Assembly (NCBI GenBank): GCA_902782625.1
Contig: CACZNZ010000540.1
Span: forward strand, 1-7,247
Source of the DNA: an uncultured Lachnospiraceae bacterium
GTDB lineage: Bacteria > Bacillota > Clostridia > Lachnospirales > Lachnospiraceae
Length of the DNA stretch: 7,247 nt
Direction of reading: 5' to 3'
Shown: piece by piece, positions 6,816 to 7,247 of the stretch
Position numbering within the stretch: position 1 is the stretch's first letter
Layout: the number at the start of each line of letters is the position of its first letter
The notes under the pieces: generated by a model
What the model was told of the DNA's origin: nothing
The model's input: only the letters and a program-made list of their open reading frames with translations
Databases searched by the model: none
Position numbers and translations under genes: made by a program

Positions 6816-6893
6816 GGGGAAGATCTGACCGAGACTTCTGAAAAGAACATTGAATGAGGCAGTGTGTTTTTCAGTTGTTTCGGAATCTTCCCT
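6816..6893 (+). promoter_or_regulatory. very long leader hairpin upstream of pnp
   Basis: The two halves of this 78-base stretch fold back almost completely. GGGGAAGAT (6816-6824) pairs with ATCTTCCCT (6885-6893). CCGAGAC (6829-6835) pairs with GTTTCGG (6877-6883). CTGAAAAG (6838-6845) pairs with TTTTTCAG (6867-6874). ACATTG (6847-6852) pairs with CAGTGT (6860-6865), leaving a 7-base loop. That gives about 30 pairs, including a few G-U, interrupted by small internal loops. No U-tract follows, so it is not an intrinsic terminator. It ends 14 bases before the AAGGAGG ribosome binding site of pnp (6908-6914). A known analogue is the E. coli pnp leader stem, cut by RNase III and then used by PNPase to repress its own message; equivalence here is inference. 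Confidence 0.65.
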
Positions 6894-6924
6894 GAAAAAT
6901 GTATTTTAAGGAGGATTATAATTT

Positions 6925-7247
6925 ATGGTCAAACAATTTTCTATGGAACTTGCCGGAAGAACCCTGATGGTGGAGATCGGCAAGGTTGCGGCACAGACAA
7001 ACGGTGCAGCATTTATGCATTACGGGGATACTGTTGTGCTTTCTACAGCTACGGCATCCGACAAACCGAGAGAGGGTATTGATTTCTTCCCGCTTTCTGT
7101 TGACTTTGAAGAGAAGATGTATGCCGTTGGGAAGATTCCCGGAGGATTTAACAAGAGAGAGGGAAAACCTTCTGAGCATGCGATTCTGACTTCCAGGGTG
7201 ATCGATCGTCCGATGCGTCCGCTGTTCCCGAAAGATTATCGCAATGA
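6925..7247 (+). CDS. pnp: polyribonucleotide nucleotidyltransferase (PNPase), N-terminal part
   Basis: This is the first 107 codons of polynucleotide phosphorylase, the 3'-5' phosphorolytic exoribonuclease of cytoplasmic RNA decay. The frame is open through the window edge, where the gene continues; full-length proteins are about 700 residues. The visible part is the start of the first RNase PH domain. It includes '[11 protein letters not shown]' and the family signature '[16 protein letters not shown]' (residues 69-84), followed by '[18 protein letters not shown]'. AAGGAGG (6908-6914) lies 10 bases before the ATG and fixes the start. In many bacteria pnp follows rpsO; here the upstream neighbour is purL with its own terminator, and no rpsO is present in the 273-base gap. 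The long leader hairpin upstream suggests post-transcriptional control. Confidence 0.96.
   Translation, partial: MVKQFSMELAGRTLMVEIGKVAAQTNGAAFMHYGDTVVLSTATASDKPREGIDFFPLSVDFEEKMYAVGKIPGGFNKREGKPSEHAILTSRVIDRPMRPLFPKDYRN

Noticed and set aside
6748..6828. A 26-codon open frame (ATG at 6748) between purL and pnp
   Set aside because: Its start lies directly after the terminator T-run and it has no ribosome binding site. It overlaps the presumed promoter and the foot of the leader hairpin.
6864..7082. A 72-codon + strand frame overlapping the start of pnp
   Set aside because: It is in a different frame from pnp, starts inside the leader hairpin, has no family resemblance, and conflicts with the clear PNPase reading frame.

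Overview
The window looks like an ordinary chromosomal segment of a low-to-mid GC anaerobic Firmicute, most likely a clostridium of the Lachnospiraceae type. The inference rests on three things: a single-chain ~1250-residue PurL of the clostridial clade, an [FeFe]-hydrogenase maturase (HydE) that implies strictly anaerobic hydrogen metabolism, and strong AGGAGG-type ribosome binding sites with sigma-A-like promoters. I see no mobile element, CRISPR array, tRNA or rRNA, and no clear sign of horizontal transfer.

Left block, + strand: the 3' part of a D-Ala-D-Ala carboxypeptidase (2-943), a small PspC-domain membrane protein (956-1177) and hydE (about 1167-2231) are packed tightly. A Shine-Dalgarno overlaps one stop codon and the last two genes overlap, so they are probably one transcript. 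luxS (2239-2718) lies on the opposite strand and meets hydE tail to tail with 7 bases between stop codons. A long imperfect hairpin straddles that junction.

Middle: luxS and purL (2890-6651) diverge from a 171-base region holding two well-formed back-to-back promoters whose -35 boxes are only 4 bases apart. LuxS works in the activated methyl cycle and can yield the AI-2 precursor. PurL carries out the fourth step of IMP synthesis. purL has a roughly 70-base leader with two mutually exclusive short hairpins, and a strong intrinsic terminator follows it.

Right block: the 273-base gap after purL (6652-6924) contains no gene I can support. It holds the purL terminator, a perfect 10-base inverted repeat around a possible promoter, and a very long hairpin of about 30 base pairs just upstream of pnp. 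pnp (6925 to the window end) encodes the N-terminus of polynucleotide phosphorylase. The hairpin resembles in architecture the RNase III-processed pnp leader of enterobacteria that mediates autoregulation, and it is the most interesting observation here. I found no evidence of a novel multi-gene system; the points worth a second look are the non-coding leaders and junctions.
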